Assembly (NCBI GenBank): GCA_030765045.1
Contig: CM060963.1
Location: 71,226,617-71,290,616, forward strand
DNA: 64,000 bases
Reading direction: 5' to 3'
Source: Tenodera sinensis
Lineage: Eukaryota > Arthropoda > Insecta > Mantodea > Mantidae
A program made the position numbers and the translations under genes. Below the pieces are notes generated by a model. That model saw only the letters and a program-made list of their open reading frames with translations. It had not been told where the DNA came from and did no database searches. Shown in pieces: positions 20,230-30,095 of the stretch. Each line of letters begins with the position of its first letter. Position 1 is the first letter of the stretch.

Positions 20230-21340
20230 GTTATGTATATACCTATACATACGGGTGGAAGGTACTGCTTTAGCCATACCAGGGATTGGAGCCATCTAGC
20301 TTCTTGGTGAATGAATATAAATGGTTTATTATTTCACTAACTGTCACACAAACACTGTGTGAATAATGCTGTAGTGCATTTCTACCTTAATTTGAATGAA
20401 TTTAGTAGAATACATTTTGCCCAAAGTTTGATTATTTTAGCAGTATACTTTTCAGTTAATTGTTTGACTGTGGACTACCTGCTTTATCTTTTTCTTCTCC
20501 ACTAGTAAGTTAATGTGGGCTTTGTTTTCAGGTGTCACAAGGTTTACACATAAATCGTTGTTCATGAATGCATATTTTGTGTTGTACAATATAATACTTT
20601 CCTCATTTTCCCTGAATTATTTAGAGCCATATCCTTCTTTCATCCCCTTAACTTTAGAAGTAATCAGCATTGTTTTTCATTGTATTGCACTAATATATAT
20701 TAAAATTCAAGAGCACAGCAACGCAAACCTGTTTCCCTTTGCTGTGTCCAGTTTAAGACATGTCGTGCATGGCAGTGGACTATATAGATAACACCAGAGC
20801 TCTGACCTAACCATCTACTTCGATAAATGGCAGCCTATTTCTACTATGGACCCAACCAAGATATGTTCTCTAGTTATCACTGCTATACTAGTGTGTGGTC
20901 CTGGTCATGTTATATCTAGTAAATGTTTATCTGAGGTTTTAGATATTTAAATTTATGCCATATTCTCATTTCCCAAATATTCTAATGCTTTATCAGTGGG
21001 AGTGCATAATGATTTTTGGTAGGTGTAGTAATGCTTCATATTGGTTTAATTTAATTATACATGAGTATGACATTTAATATCTCACATTTGTTAAATATTT
21101 TTCTCCTAGATAGTAAAAGGAGTCAGTTTACTGATACTATGTCATGTTTAAACAATGGAACAGGTTTCGGCAGCTCATTTTGTCCCATACTAGCTTGTCT
21201 TCTCCCAGTATGGGAGAAAGTGAGCTCCCATTTTTAAAAAGTGATGTAGTGTCAACTTACTTGCTTGTATTATTTAGAAATTATTTACACAATTGCTGTA
21301 TTCAAATCTTCCAACAAAGTATTTAAATATTTTTTTAGCA
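20230..21340. other. Intergenic AT-rich stretch
   Basis: I see no coding exon, repeat family or RNA gene here. It lies between the convergent integrin and peptidase genes. Confidence 0.4.
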
Positions 21341-21344
21341 ATAC

Positions 21345-21535
21345 TGTCAATTGCCAGGATCATATCAGTGCCATTGATGTGCTGGAAGTTTGTCCCACAG
21401 TAATCCTTTTACATGCTAGTAAATCTACTGATATGGGCTTTTAAGCATAGGTACTTAAAAACCATTGGTCTGGGTCAGGTTTGAACCTGCAAGCTCGGAA
21501 TCAGTGGGCCAGCATCTGAGTTGCCCACACCAACA
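21345..21535 (-). mobile_element. SINE-like repeat, copy 1
   Basis: Shares CAATTGCYAGGATCATATCAG and GGTCTGGG.C.GG.TTGAACC with 62330-62515. The - strand has a B-box-like GGTTCAAACCTGACC. Limits are approximate. Confidence 0.5.
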
Positions 21536-21999
21536 TTCTGGAGCATGTTGTGAGTACATGGGCACAATATGCAAACTTAGTTATTCGGCTCTTCTCAGCT
21601 CTTTGTGTTATATTTAAGTTGTAGTAAATTATACAAGAAAGTGAAACAAACATTGATGGAAGATATATAGGTGTCCAAAGTAATTAAGAATAGTACACAA
21701 TCTTTATTGCTGGAAAATTCCTTCTACAGTGTGTGCATATTTACAAAATAAATCAAGAAATTTACATTTCTTAGGCTTAAATAGTAATCCTCTGTTACAT
21801 ATACCTCATATCTTTACATGTAAACTAAACCATAAATAATTTGAAATTTTTGTAATTTTTTTTATTTATGTAAAATTGTTAATTTTTATAATTTGTTCTA
21901 TGTTGATTTCATGCATTTTCTATAATCTGACAACCAACATCAGTATTTGATCTTTGGAGATGGTTGATTGACTGATTATTTATTGACTGATTATTTATT

Positions 22000-22164
22000 G
22001 ACTGACTGACCTGACTGACCTGACTGACCTGACTGACCTGACTGACCTGACTGACCTGGCGGACCTGACTGACCTGACTGACCTGACTGACCTGACTGAC
22101 CTGACTGACCTGACTGACCTGACGGACCTGACGGACCTGACTGACCTGACTGAACTGACTGACT
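22000..22164. repeat. 9-bp minisatellite (GACTGACCT)n
   Basis: About 18 tandem copies of a 9-bp unit, with a few units carrying GGCGGACCT or GACGGACCT. The flank (21964-21999) holds related ATTGACTGATTATTT repeats. It lies downstream of the peptidase stop codon. Confidence 0.9.
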
Positions 22165-22339
22165 GTTATTGATTGAAACCTAGCTTTTGAGGATCAAAGT
22201 GAATGAGACAGAGAAGCAATGCACAAGTGAAACAAGATGATACTGTTGAAAGTAACAATATGCACATTATTTTCTTGTAGACTAAATTATCTCATTGACT
22301 GAATAATAAGTTGGTGCGATTTTAAGCATAGTCAAATCA

Positions 22340-22345
22340 TTTATT
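22340..22345 (-). terminator. Candidate poly(A) signal of the M13 peptidase gene
   Basis: AATAAA on the - strand about 215 nt after the stop at 22559. Further AATAAA occur at 21861-21866 and 21703-21708, so the choice is uncertain. Confidence 0.35.
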
Positions 22346-22558
22346 TAATTGTCAGTCCATCATCTCCAAATCTTCATATCTTCTCCTTTTTTCTGATAAT
22401 GTTGAAGTGAACTTAGTTTGCATGTAACAATACAATCTTTTCGTTACACAATTTTTTTGTTGTGTCTGCATATGTTAGAGACCATAAAGATTGGGAATCA
22501 TTATGAAAGTTAAAAAAACAGAAGAAGTGATTATTTAATGTTTACATACAACTACCTT

Positions 22559-22735
22559 TCACCAGAGCATGCACCTTTTTGTGGGGTTCATTTTAGAGCC
22601 ATTTGGACAGTTGAAAGCAGAACTGAATTCTGGCATGTTGGATAGTGAACCAATGACTCTAAAACGATTTGGACTATGAACATCATTCTTAATAGCTGAC
22701 TGAAGGCTCTTCTGTGTGTCTACTCTGCACCACAT
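22559..22735 (-). CDS. M13 metallopeptidase, last coding exon
   Basis: Final exon of a neprilysin-type zinc ectopeptidase, after the acceptor TTGTTCACAG. It encodes 58 residues and TGA, from MWCRVDTQKS to the terminus CMLW. The family C-terminus C-x-x-W is present, as are NDVHSP, RFRVIGSLSN and EFSSAFNC. The two cysteines here take part in the conserved ectodomain disulfides. It joins the preceding exon (31347-31496) in phase 0. A Gypsy element lies only 92 bp upstream of its 3' splice site. Confidence 0.93.
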   Translation of the reverse strand: MWCRVDTQKSLQSAIKNDVHSPNRFRVIGSLSNMPEFSSAFNCPNGSKMNPTKRCMLW

Positions 22736-22827
22736 CTGTGAACAAGCAATTTATGAGTATTTGTGATATACTGAATAAAATTAAACACAGATCAAAAATA
22801 TTCTCAGACCATTCTGCAACAGAAACC

Positions 22828-23608
22828 TGAAGCTGTGTAATCTTTGTGTCCTAGTTATTGGATCGCCATTTGAAGCTGAAGTCGTTGGTGACGTGACGTT
22901 GCCCTTCGATGTAGCTCGCCCCGGCTAGTTCTGCAAGAAATCTCTTTATCTCGGGTTTGCGTAAGTGTAATGGACAACCCAAGAACAACTTTTCATATCC
23001 TTTATTTCCTTTTCAAATATTTTCAGGAGTTATGCCGAAAATATTTGTATCTGTAGAGGCATCGCACTCACATCCGCGCAGCGCGACCTCCCGTACTGGT
23101 CTCTCGTTGAGTAGTGACCGACGCTTTCTCTTACCCACGCTAAGAAGACCGTTCTCTTCCATTTGAATGTCATGACGTCATCCAAGAAAGCCTCGTATCC
23201 AAAATGCTATTTTCTTTTCCCGCAATTTAGAAATGTCCCTTTCTATTATAACATGTTCTTTTATGAATTTCGAATATATAATTACCTTTTTAGCATTAAA
23301 CAATGTTTACTTTATATTTTATTAGATATATCACGCGACTTTTAAGGTTTGTAGAACTGACTTTCGAACGTGTATTTAAACTATGTGGTATGACGTCATG
23401 ACTCGTTAATTTCAAACCAATAATGCGTTTATTCTACAAATTTAACGACTATTATTTACTCATATCTTGCTCACCTTACAACACTTCCTGCTATATTATC
23501 TATTTATGTTATTACTCAATATTTATCGCAAATCTCATATCCGGCAATTAAATTAAAACGTGTCTTTTTCAAAAGCCCATTCGATCGGAAATCTAAATTT
23601 CGGTATCA
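22828..23608 (-). repeat. 3' LTR of element B
   Basis: 781 bp, TGAAGCTGTG...GGTATCA on the + strand. Contains two TGACGTCA sites and a - strand AATAAA (plus TTTATT at 23001-23006). Confidence 0.92.
23173..23398. promoter_or_regulatory. Paired CRE/ATF palindromes in element B 3' LTR
   Basis: TGACGTCA at 23173-23180 and 23391-23398, 218 bp apart. The pair is kept in all four LTRs of this family. The full palindrome is the known binding site of CREB/ATF factors; activity here is inferred. Confidence 0.55.
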
Positions 23609-23961
23609 AATGCCCCCATTTATATTATTTTATTATTTCATAATAAAATAATGTAAATGTCTTGCCCGAAAGAAAAATTAAAAATTACTCCTGTATTTTG
23701 AATAATCGGCAACACTCCCATTATACAATTTTCAATTACACTGTTTTTGAAATTGGTTATTAACACATTTTCTCATTAATCTTTTTAACATGACAAACAA
23801 TTATACACTTGACTTAACATTAATCCTTAAATACTAATTACAATATGTTATGGTTTCTTCTGTGAAGCTTTTATATAAAGGTTAAATTTCAAGAGTCTTT
23901 CTTTATACTTCCTTCTTTTAGTTCATGTTTGCTCACTTCGCTCTCACTATCACTTGCACTG

Positions 23962-23994
<33 letters not shown>

Positions 23995-24702
23995 CACTTT
24001 TGTTATTGTAACACATATCTGTACTAGATCCTTTAAGCACTAAAATGTACATATATTTATATAAATCCATTACACTCTTCAGACAAATTCTTTCTTTGTC
24101 TTGCTGTGATAACTATCTATACATCTAAATATTTTAACAAATGTTTACAAAGTAAATATTCTGTTTTCTCTCTATGCGGAGATGAACATTTTAACAATCT
24201 TTCTGAAGCTGTTATTGTGAGCTCTATACAATATATTTTTAAGCTCTTTGTAGTATATAGCAATTCACATTCTGCATTTTTCATGAATATGTAAGTACCT
24301 GACCAATATATGATTTTCAAGTAAGCTAACATTTACATTTTATCTCAAAGTCGGGTGATGTAACTGCCACATTGTAAAACTGGTGCCCGTTAAGAAAACA
24401 GTTACATGAAAGCCACATACATTGACTGCTTGGCAAGTCATCTCTACAGAATAGGTATCTCAGCCTCACCGATATGTGTCCTGTGTAACGATCCAGCAGA
24501 AATGAATGAAGAACACTTGAAGACCTGTGAAGCATTAAGATCAGAAGAAACTACAGTTCAAAAGTATTGGAAAGCACGAATGCTAATGGCTTCATTGCCA
24601 AATGCAAGGCACTAGAAAACAACAACAACAACAACATTTTATCTCAAAGCTGATTGGGCGCCAATATACAAATGACACTTCCAATTTTTCTTTTACATTA
24701 AA
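23609..24702 (-). other. 3' untranslated region of element B
   Basis: No frame on the element strand. It contains a 30-base T run at 23965-23994 (about five T at the same place in element C) and the inserted LINE tail. Confidence 0.6.
24351..24633 (+). mobile_element. 5'-truncated LINE 3' end inserted in element B
   Basis: A 283-bp insertion absent from element C, flanked by the 16-bp duplication ACATTTTATCTCAAAG (24335-24350 and 24634-24649). The open frame to 24615 has LASHLYRIGI, a C-x2-C...H...C motif (CVLCNDPAEMNEEHLKTC) and YWKARMLMASLPNARH, the C-terminal zinc-knuckle-like end of a non-LTR ORF2, followed by an ACAACAACAACA tail. It moved after element B arrived. Confidence 0.85.
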
Positions 24703-26364
24703 TCAAGGTCCCAAGGCACCACACGGTTTCTTGTATGGTCGAAGGAGTTGTTTATGCCATCTTCCCAGACATTTTTCATTTTTAACATCTTTTAATTCAT
24801 AGGTATGATAACCAAATTTTGATATAATTTCTGCAGGACCTTTATATAACAATTCCATCCTTTTGTTCCTACCTCTCAAGGCACTTGATAACTTATGGTC
24901 TTTAACTAGTACCCAATCTCCTATCTTAGGTTCCCATTTATGTTTTCTACTCTTTTTCTTTAATTTTCGCTCCTCTGCCTTTTTCTTGATTCGTTCAAAA
25001 GCAATTTTCGCTCTTTCTTCCTCACTTAACTGAATGTCATTAATTTTCAGTGTTTTTGGTACCCCGATCAATATTGGTTCTGGTTCAATTCCTAACATTA
25101 ATTTTATTGGTGCAAACCCAGTAGTTACATTAATGGTGTGATTGATAATCTTTTCTATCAATGGACAATATTTCACCCAATCCTTGTGATTATGATGTGT
25201 AAGTACACGTAAATAAATTCCTATATCTCGGAGGACACGTTCTGTTGGATTCCCTGATGGAAAGTATGATGAACAATAATTTAGTTTTCTCGCATCTAAT
25301 GTCACCCTAATCTTTCCATTGGCCTTATTTACAATACATAGGGGATTCACAAATTCTGAATTCGAAATCTCAATAACCTCATCTTCTAACATTGACTTTA
25401 TAACTGCATCTACCTCTTCTCTTATTGTACTAGGGATAGCTCTCGCTTTATGTGTAAAAGGTTTGATGGGTATCATCTCAAACGAATGAGTATAAATATT
25501 ACATTTACCAGGTTTCTCAGAGAATACTTCTTTATTTCGGATTAATATTTCAAACAGTTTATCCCTCTGTTGTTCATTTAGTTGATCAGCCTGAGTTACT
25601 TTTTTTTTTCTCAACAATTCTTCTAAGTCTTCACTACTCTCCCTATCATAGTACCTAGTTGCATCAGAAACCCTCAAATTGTCTATGAAATCATTTTTAT
25701 CCCATTCTACCTTTTCTTTATTATCGACACTGTACTCTTTGACATTTACTTCAGTTAATTCCATAGCTCCTACTTTAACATATTCTACAAAGAATGTATC
25801 CCCTTGGATTTCTTCTTCCTCTTTTTCTCGTACAATAGTTTCTGAACTACTCTCTTCCACAAAAGGCACTATAATGGTCTCATCTTCAACTTTCATTTCT
25901 ACAATCATGTTTTTAAAATTCACCACAGCTTCCCAGGCATAAAGACAATCACAACCTATTATAATATCTGTCACAAGTCTTCCTACAATCAGAAATAAAA
26001 TTCCAAGTATTCTCCCATTTATTTCAATATTTATCATTGCTTGAAATTTTACTCTCTCTTTTCGTTTTCCCACAGCTAGCGAGCAATATATCCCATTAAC
26101 TGGTAAAGACATTACTTTAAAGCCACTACTTTGTAAATTATCATAAAAATTTTGTGAGCATACTGTGCTATTTGATCCTGTATCTATAATTGCATTGTAC
26201 TGTTTTCCATTTACTCCAATTTTGATTTTAGGTGGATCTCCTACTTTTTTGTTTTCGTCGTTTCTATTTTTCCATTCTCTTTTCTTTTGTATCATCATTT
26301 GCCTTCCAGGACTATTTATTTCCGAGTACTTATCACAATCATTACTAGGATACCCAGTTCTCAC
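24703..26364 (-). CDS. pol: Deleted Gypsy Pol: protease fused to integrase C-terminus
   Basis: 553-residue open frame overlapping the gag stop by a few bases in the -1 frame, starting without ATG. Residues 61-64 are the protease DTGS. An RT fingers segment follows (SMLEDEVIEIS, NPLCIVNK, LDARKLN). At residue 362/363 (plus 25278/25279) it jumps straight to YCSSYFPSGNPTERVLRDIG, which in element A lies about 610 residues further on. YxDD, RNase H, the HH-CC finger and the first two integrase Asp are missing. The GP-containing integrase tail (LLYKGPAEIISKF, GRWHKQLLRPYK) is intact. The fusion keeps the frame, so protease could still be made. Confidence 0.9.
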   Translation of the reverse strand: MRTGYPSNDCDKYSEINSPGRQMMIQKKREWKNRNDENKKVGDPPKIKIGVNGKQYNAIIDTGSNSTVCSQNFYDNLQSSGFKVMSLPVNGIYCSLAVGKRKERVKFQAMINIEINGRILGILFLIVGRLVTDIIIGCDCLYAWEAVVNFKNMIVEMKVEDETIIVPFVEESSSETIVREKEEEEIQGDTFFVEYVKVGAMELTEVNVKEYSVDNKEKVEWDKNDFIDNLRVSDATRYYDRESSEDLEELLRKKKVTQADQLNEQQRDKLFEILIRNKEVFSEKPGKCNIYTHSFEMIPIKPFTHKARAIPSTIREEVDAVIKSMLEDEVIEISNSEFVNPLCIVNKANGKIRVTLDARKLNYCSSYFPSGNPTERVLRDIGIYLRVLTHHNHKDWVKYCPLIEKIINHTINVTTGFAPIKLMLGIEPEPILIGVPKTLKINDIQLSEEERAKIAFERIKKKAEERKLKKKSRKHKWEPKIGDWVLVKDHKLSSALRGRNKRMELLYKGPAEIISKFGYHTYELKDVKNEKCLGRWHKQLLRPYKKPCGALGP

Positions 26365-28349
26365 TGAAGGCGCGTTTGACCGGGTCTGGCGTTTCCCTGA
26401 TTTTTATGTATGGCTCCTGTACTATTTCCCGAATTGTTACTTCTGTTTTCCTGCATTAAATCGGGGTTACTTCCTACCATGTTTTTGACCGTGTTAATGG
26501 CCTCGACCATTTCCGCATTTTCGGGGGAATTTCGTCCATTAGAATACCTTTCTCCCTGTCTTGGTGACCTCGGTCTAAACTCATTATCTCCGTTTGTCCA
26601 ATACCCATCATTTGAATTTCTACTATGTCCAAAATAACGTCCCCGTCTACCTCGATCAAATCTATTTGTATTCATATAATTCACCCTTATATTTCTTCCC
26701 CTTTGATTGCCATTTCTATTTTGGTGACGCCCTTCCTGGTTATATCTACCTTGATTTTCCCACCGGAATGATTCCATCCTTGGTACTGGTCCTTTATATC
26801 TTTCCCTAATCTCACTTCTATTCTGATAATACTGTGCCCCTTGCCCGAAAGAATTGACAGTTTCTTTTCCTTCATATTTATTTCCAAATGCGTGTTTTGG
26901 CTTATTGACTTCTAAGGCTGATAATAATTCGATCATAGCTGCAATGCTATCGGGTCGGGCTATGATTAGGTAGTGTTGAAGCGTTTCCGGAAAATGTGGA
27001 GTAACTATATTTATTAGATCTTTTTCATCTAAAGGAGGATCCAACATCTTCGATTTTCTCGCTATTCTCATAAAATAGTTTACCATCGATTCCTCCGATC
27101 TAGGATTAAACTTTCCATTGCTTAATTCAACTCTAATATTAGCCTGCCTACTAGCTCCCCAATATCTGGTTAAAAAGATGTTTCTAAAGGTCCTGTAATC
27201 ATTATTGTTACCCATAGAAAGGCCTAGCCAATTAGCAGCATTACCCTGTAGACATTTTCTTACTATAACCATCTTGTACTCCTCTGGTATACGTTTCACC
27301 GTGAAGTACTCTTGTAACCCTTCTAAAAAGGCTTTAGGATCCTCTGAATCTTCATTTTCAAAAACTGGAGGTGTCATTTCATTTAAGACATGGTTAGGCC
27401 AATGTAAATTTGAATTGTCACCTATCCCTGAGCTATTTCCGAGATCAGAATGGGAATTACTGTTACCTCTATTTTGCATTGAAATGTCAGCTGATACACC
27501 TGGTATTGCCTCGTTTCTTGCAACTTCATCACTAAGATTGTTGTGATTACCTGCGTTTTCATTTAATTTCAAATTTTCTAAGGCCTCTTTTACCTGAGTA
27601 ATTTCTGTTACTACCCCTTTTATTTTGTCTGTAACATCCTCCAAATTTCTAGCCTGCCTTTCACTTTCTACATTAGATCTTTCCATTCTAACTTTACACC
27701 CCTGTAGCTCTTCTCTAATTTCTTCCCTGTCTTTATCTAACCTTTGTACTACCTCTTCCCTTTGTTTGTCTAATTTATATGTTACTCTTTCCCTTTCTTT
27801 CTCTAATTTTTCACTAACTTGTTGACCTAATTTCTTTTCAGAATTCTTTACTTCTTGCCTTATTGTCTCTAATTCTCCCTTAACCTGTTCTCTATTTTCT
27901 TTTACTTCACTACTAACTTTATTAATTTCCTCCCTAACTTCTTCCCTAAAGGTTTCTAAAGCTCTCTTCTGATTTTCCAATTGCATTCCCAATTCCTGTT
28001 GTCCCTTCTCTACTTTCTGTCCTAACTCTTTACTATTTTCATCTATCTTTTGACTTAACTCTGTTCTTAATTCTTTACTATTTTCATCTATCTTTTTACT
28101 TAACTCTGTATTCATCTTTTTCATTATCGTTTGAAACATATTCTCTATTTCTGACATAAATGCTGGCCTTTCTGAATTACTACTAAACATTTCTGAACTA
28201 CCTCTAGGTGTTTCTCTAATGTTCTGATCTTCTAATTCTTGGCATATTCTGCTACCAATTACATTCTGATTAAATTCTTCCATCCTACTTACACTTTTCT
28301 CAATTTCCGGACTGTCAAAACCTATAAACTCGCTATCACTGTCTTCCAT
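26361..28349 (-). CDS. gag: Gypsy Gag of element B
   Basis: About 662 residues from the first ATG (MEDSDSEF) to TGA at 26361-26363; the frame is open further upstream without ATG. The N-terminal coiled coil has two units of the type KIDENSKELRTELSQ and long Glu/Lys/Gln heptads. The gag core has LQEYFTVKRIPEEYKM, NWLGLSMG and IFLTRYWGASRQ. The C-terminal third is Arg/Asn/Gly-rich (NRFDRGRRGRYFG) without CCHC. No stop or frameshift is seen, so a full particle protein is still encoded. Confidence 0.92.
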   Translation of the reverse strand: MEDSDSEFIGFDSPEIEKSVSRMEEFNQNVIGSRICQELEDQNIRETPRGSSEMFSSNSERPAFMSEIENMFQTIMKKMNTELSKKIDENSKELRTELSQKIDENSKELGQKVEKGQQELGMQLENQKRALETFREEVREEINKVSSEVKENREQVKGELETIRQEVKNSEKKLGQQVSEKLEKERERVTYKLDKQREEVVQRLDKDREEIREELQGCKVRMERSNVESERQARNLEDVTDKIKGVVTEITQVKEALENLKLNENAGNHNNLSDEVARNEAIPGVSADISMQNRGNSNSHSDLGNSSGIGDNSNLHWPNHVLNEMTPPVFENEDSEDPKAFLEGLQEYFTVKRIPEEYKMVIVRKCLQGNAANWLGLSMGNNNDYRTFRNIFLTRYWGASRQANIRVELSNGKFNPRSEESMVNYFMRIARKSKMLDPPLDEKDLINIVTPHFPETLQHYLIIARPDSIAAMIELLSALEVNKPKHAFGNKYEGKETVNSFGQGAQYYQNRSEIRERYKGPVPRMESFRWENQGRYNQEGRHQNRNGNQRGRNIRVNYMNTNRFDRGRRGRYFGHSRNSNDGYWTNGDNEFRPRSPRQGERYSNGRNSPENAEMVEAINTVKNMVGSNPDLMQENRSNNSGNSTGAIHKNQGNARPGQTRLQ

Positions 28350-28553
28350 TTCTAAGCTATTTACATGTGTTTTTCTACTCACCAAAATTTTCAATATTTT
28401 CACTATTTCACTTTAACTGCACTTAAACTTGTTCACTACACGTTTCACAGATGTTGACACGCTGGGCACCTTCTTGTCTGCTGGTTCGATGCTGGCTCGG
28501 TCGTCTTGGGGGGTTGGTCCATTCTTTCGACGCCACACGTTGGGAAGCCAATT

Positions 28554-29336
28554 TGAAGCTGTATATAATCGTTGTGTCCTAGTTATTGGATCGCCATTTG
28601 AAGCTGAAGTCGTTGGTGACGTGACGTTGCCCTTCGATGTAGCTCGCCCCGGCTAGTTCTGCAAGAAATCTCTTTATCTCGGGTTTGCGTAAGTGTAATG
28701 GACAACCCAAGAACAACTTTTCATATCCTTTATTTCCTTTTCAAATATTTTCAGGAGTTATGCCGAAAATATTTGTATCTGTAGAGGCATCGCACTCACA
28801 TCCGCGCAGCGCGACCTCCCGTACTGGTCTCTCGTTGAGTAGTGACCGACGCTTTCTCTTACCCACGCTAAGAAGACCGTTCTCTTCCATTTGAATGTCA
28901 TGACGTCATCCAAGAAAGCCTCGTATCCAAAATGCTATTTTCTTTTCCCGCAATTTAGAAATGTCCCTTTCTATTATAACATGTTCTTTTATGAATTTCG
29001 AATATATAATTACCTTTTTAGCATTAAACAATGTTTACTTTATATTTTATTAGATATATCACGCGACTTTTAAGGTTTGTAGAACTGACTTTCGAACGTG
29101 TATTTAAACTATGTGGTATGACGTCATGACTCGTTAATTTCAAACCAATAATGCGTTTATTCTACAAATTTAACGACTATTATTTACTCATATCTTGCTC
29201 ACCTTACAACACTTCCTGCTATATTATCTATTTATGTTATTACTCAATATTTATCGCAAATCTCATATCCGGCAATTAAATTAAAACGTGTCTTTTTCAA
29301 AAGCCCATTCGATCGGAAATCTAAATTTCGGTATCA
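28554..29336 (-). repeat. 5' LTR of element B
   Basis: 783 bp, partner of 22828-23608. It begins just after the PBS and ends GGTATCA before AACC. On the element strand this LTR would drive transcription into gag. Confidence 0.92.
28901..29126. promoter_or_regulatory. Paired CRE/ATF palindromes in element B 5' LTR
   Basis: TGACGTCA at 28901-28908 and 29119-29126, the same 218-bp spacing as in the 3' LTR. Confidence 0.55.
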
Positions 29337-29340
29337 AACC

Positions 29341-30095
29341 ATGTCCTTATTCCCTTTGGGAAACCATAAAATAGAAAACACTTTGATTATTTTATAATTT
29401 TCACAATCTAGAAAATAATGAACCCTTTATTCAAAGACAACCAACTGTTTGTGAATCAACTGTTTGATGAATGGAGTGCAGATAAACAGATACAAGATCC
29501 AAGACTTTGGGCATTCACAGAACAATGGTTTTAAAAATAATTAAAGTAACACCTAGGACCTCTAAAACCAGGTCCCAAGTGGAAAAGATTCTGTGAAGTT
29601 AATGAATTTGGGGGGTATGTCATAAGGTATGTGATATGCAAGCAGATACATGAGTTTGTGTCCTGTGATTGTATTTATGCATTTGCATTAATCTGGAATA
29701 ACTAAAACTCGTATTAATTTGTTTACACTATCATACTGAAGATGTATCATGGTGTCCTGAAACATGCAATAATAAATGTGAAGTTATATGACATTGCAGA
29801 CTACAATACATTGTGACATAAAAGTAGTATAATATTGGGGAAAAATAAATATGATTAAATGCAACACTGATTATTATTTAATTTGTTGGAATTTATATGA
29901 AAAAAGAGAATGTAAAAGAGTGGAAGAAAGTTGTTATAGGTAGCTATTGTTTTAAAGAATACTTCTATGATTTTTGTATGTGAGTGGTATAATGTTTATA
30001 AGTTATACACATAGTGAATTGTGTTTTAAAAGAATCAGATACCTATATTCATAGTACATTTTCACTTTATTTAAATGATAGATGCTTTTGTTTAT
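29341..30095. other. Peptidase intron, unassigned
   Basis: AT-rich intron sequence with no repeat family or exon that I can identify. Confidence 0.4.

Larger units (their letters stand above)
22828..29336 (-). mobile_element. Non-autonomous Ty3/Gypsy element (element B), 6509 bp
   Basis: LTRs of 781 and 783 bp lie at 22828-23608 and 28554-29336, with the 4-bp duplication AACC at 22824-22827 and 29337-29340. On the - strand: LTR, PBS (28533-28550), gag, then a shortened pol in the -1 frame, a long 3' UTR, a G-rich tract beside the LTR (plus AATGCCCCCAT at 23609) and the 3' LTR. The catalytic RT, RNase H and most of integrase are deleted in frame. The LTRs look nearly identical apart from two bases of length, so insertion is recent. 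It sits in the last peptidase intron, sense to the gene, and has a LINE fragment inserted at 24351-24633. Confidence 0.92.

Noticed and set aside
22000..22164. CRISPR-like array
   Set aside because: Repeats are directly adjacent 9-mers without spacers, in a eukaryotic genome.
22957..23345. Two + strand open frames repeated at 28685-29073
   Set aside because: They are identical because they lie in LTRs; no ORF-like features.
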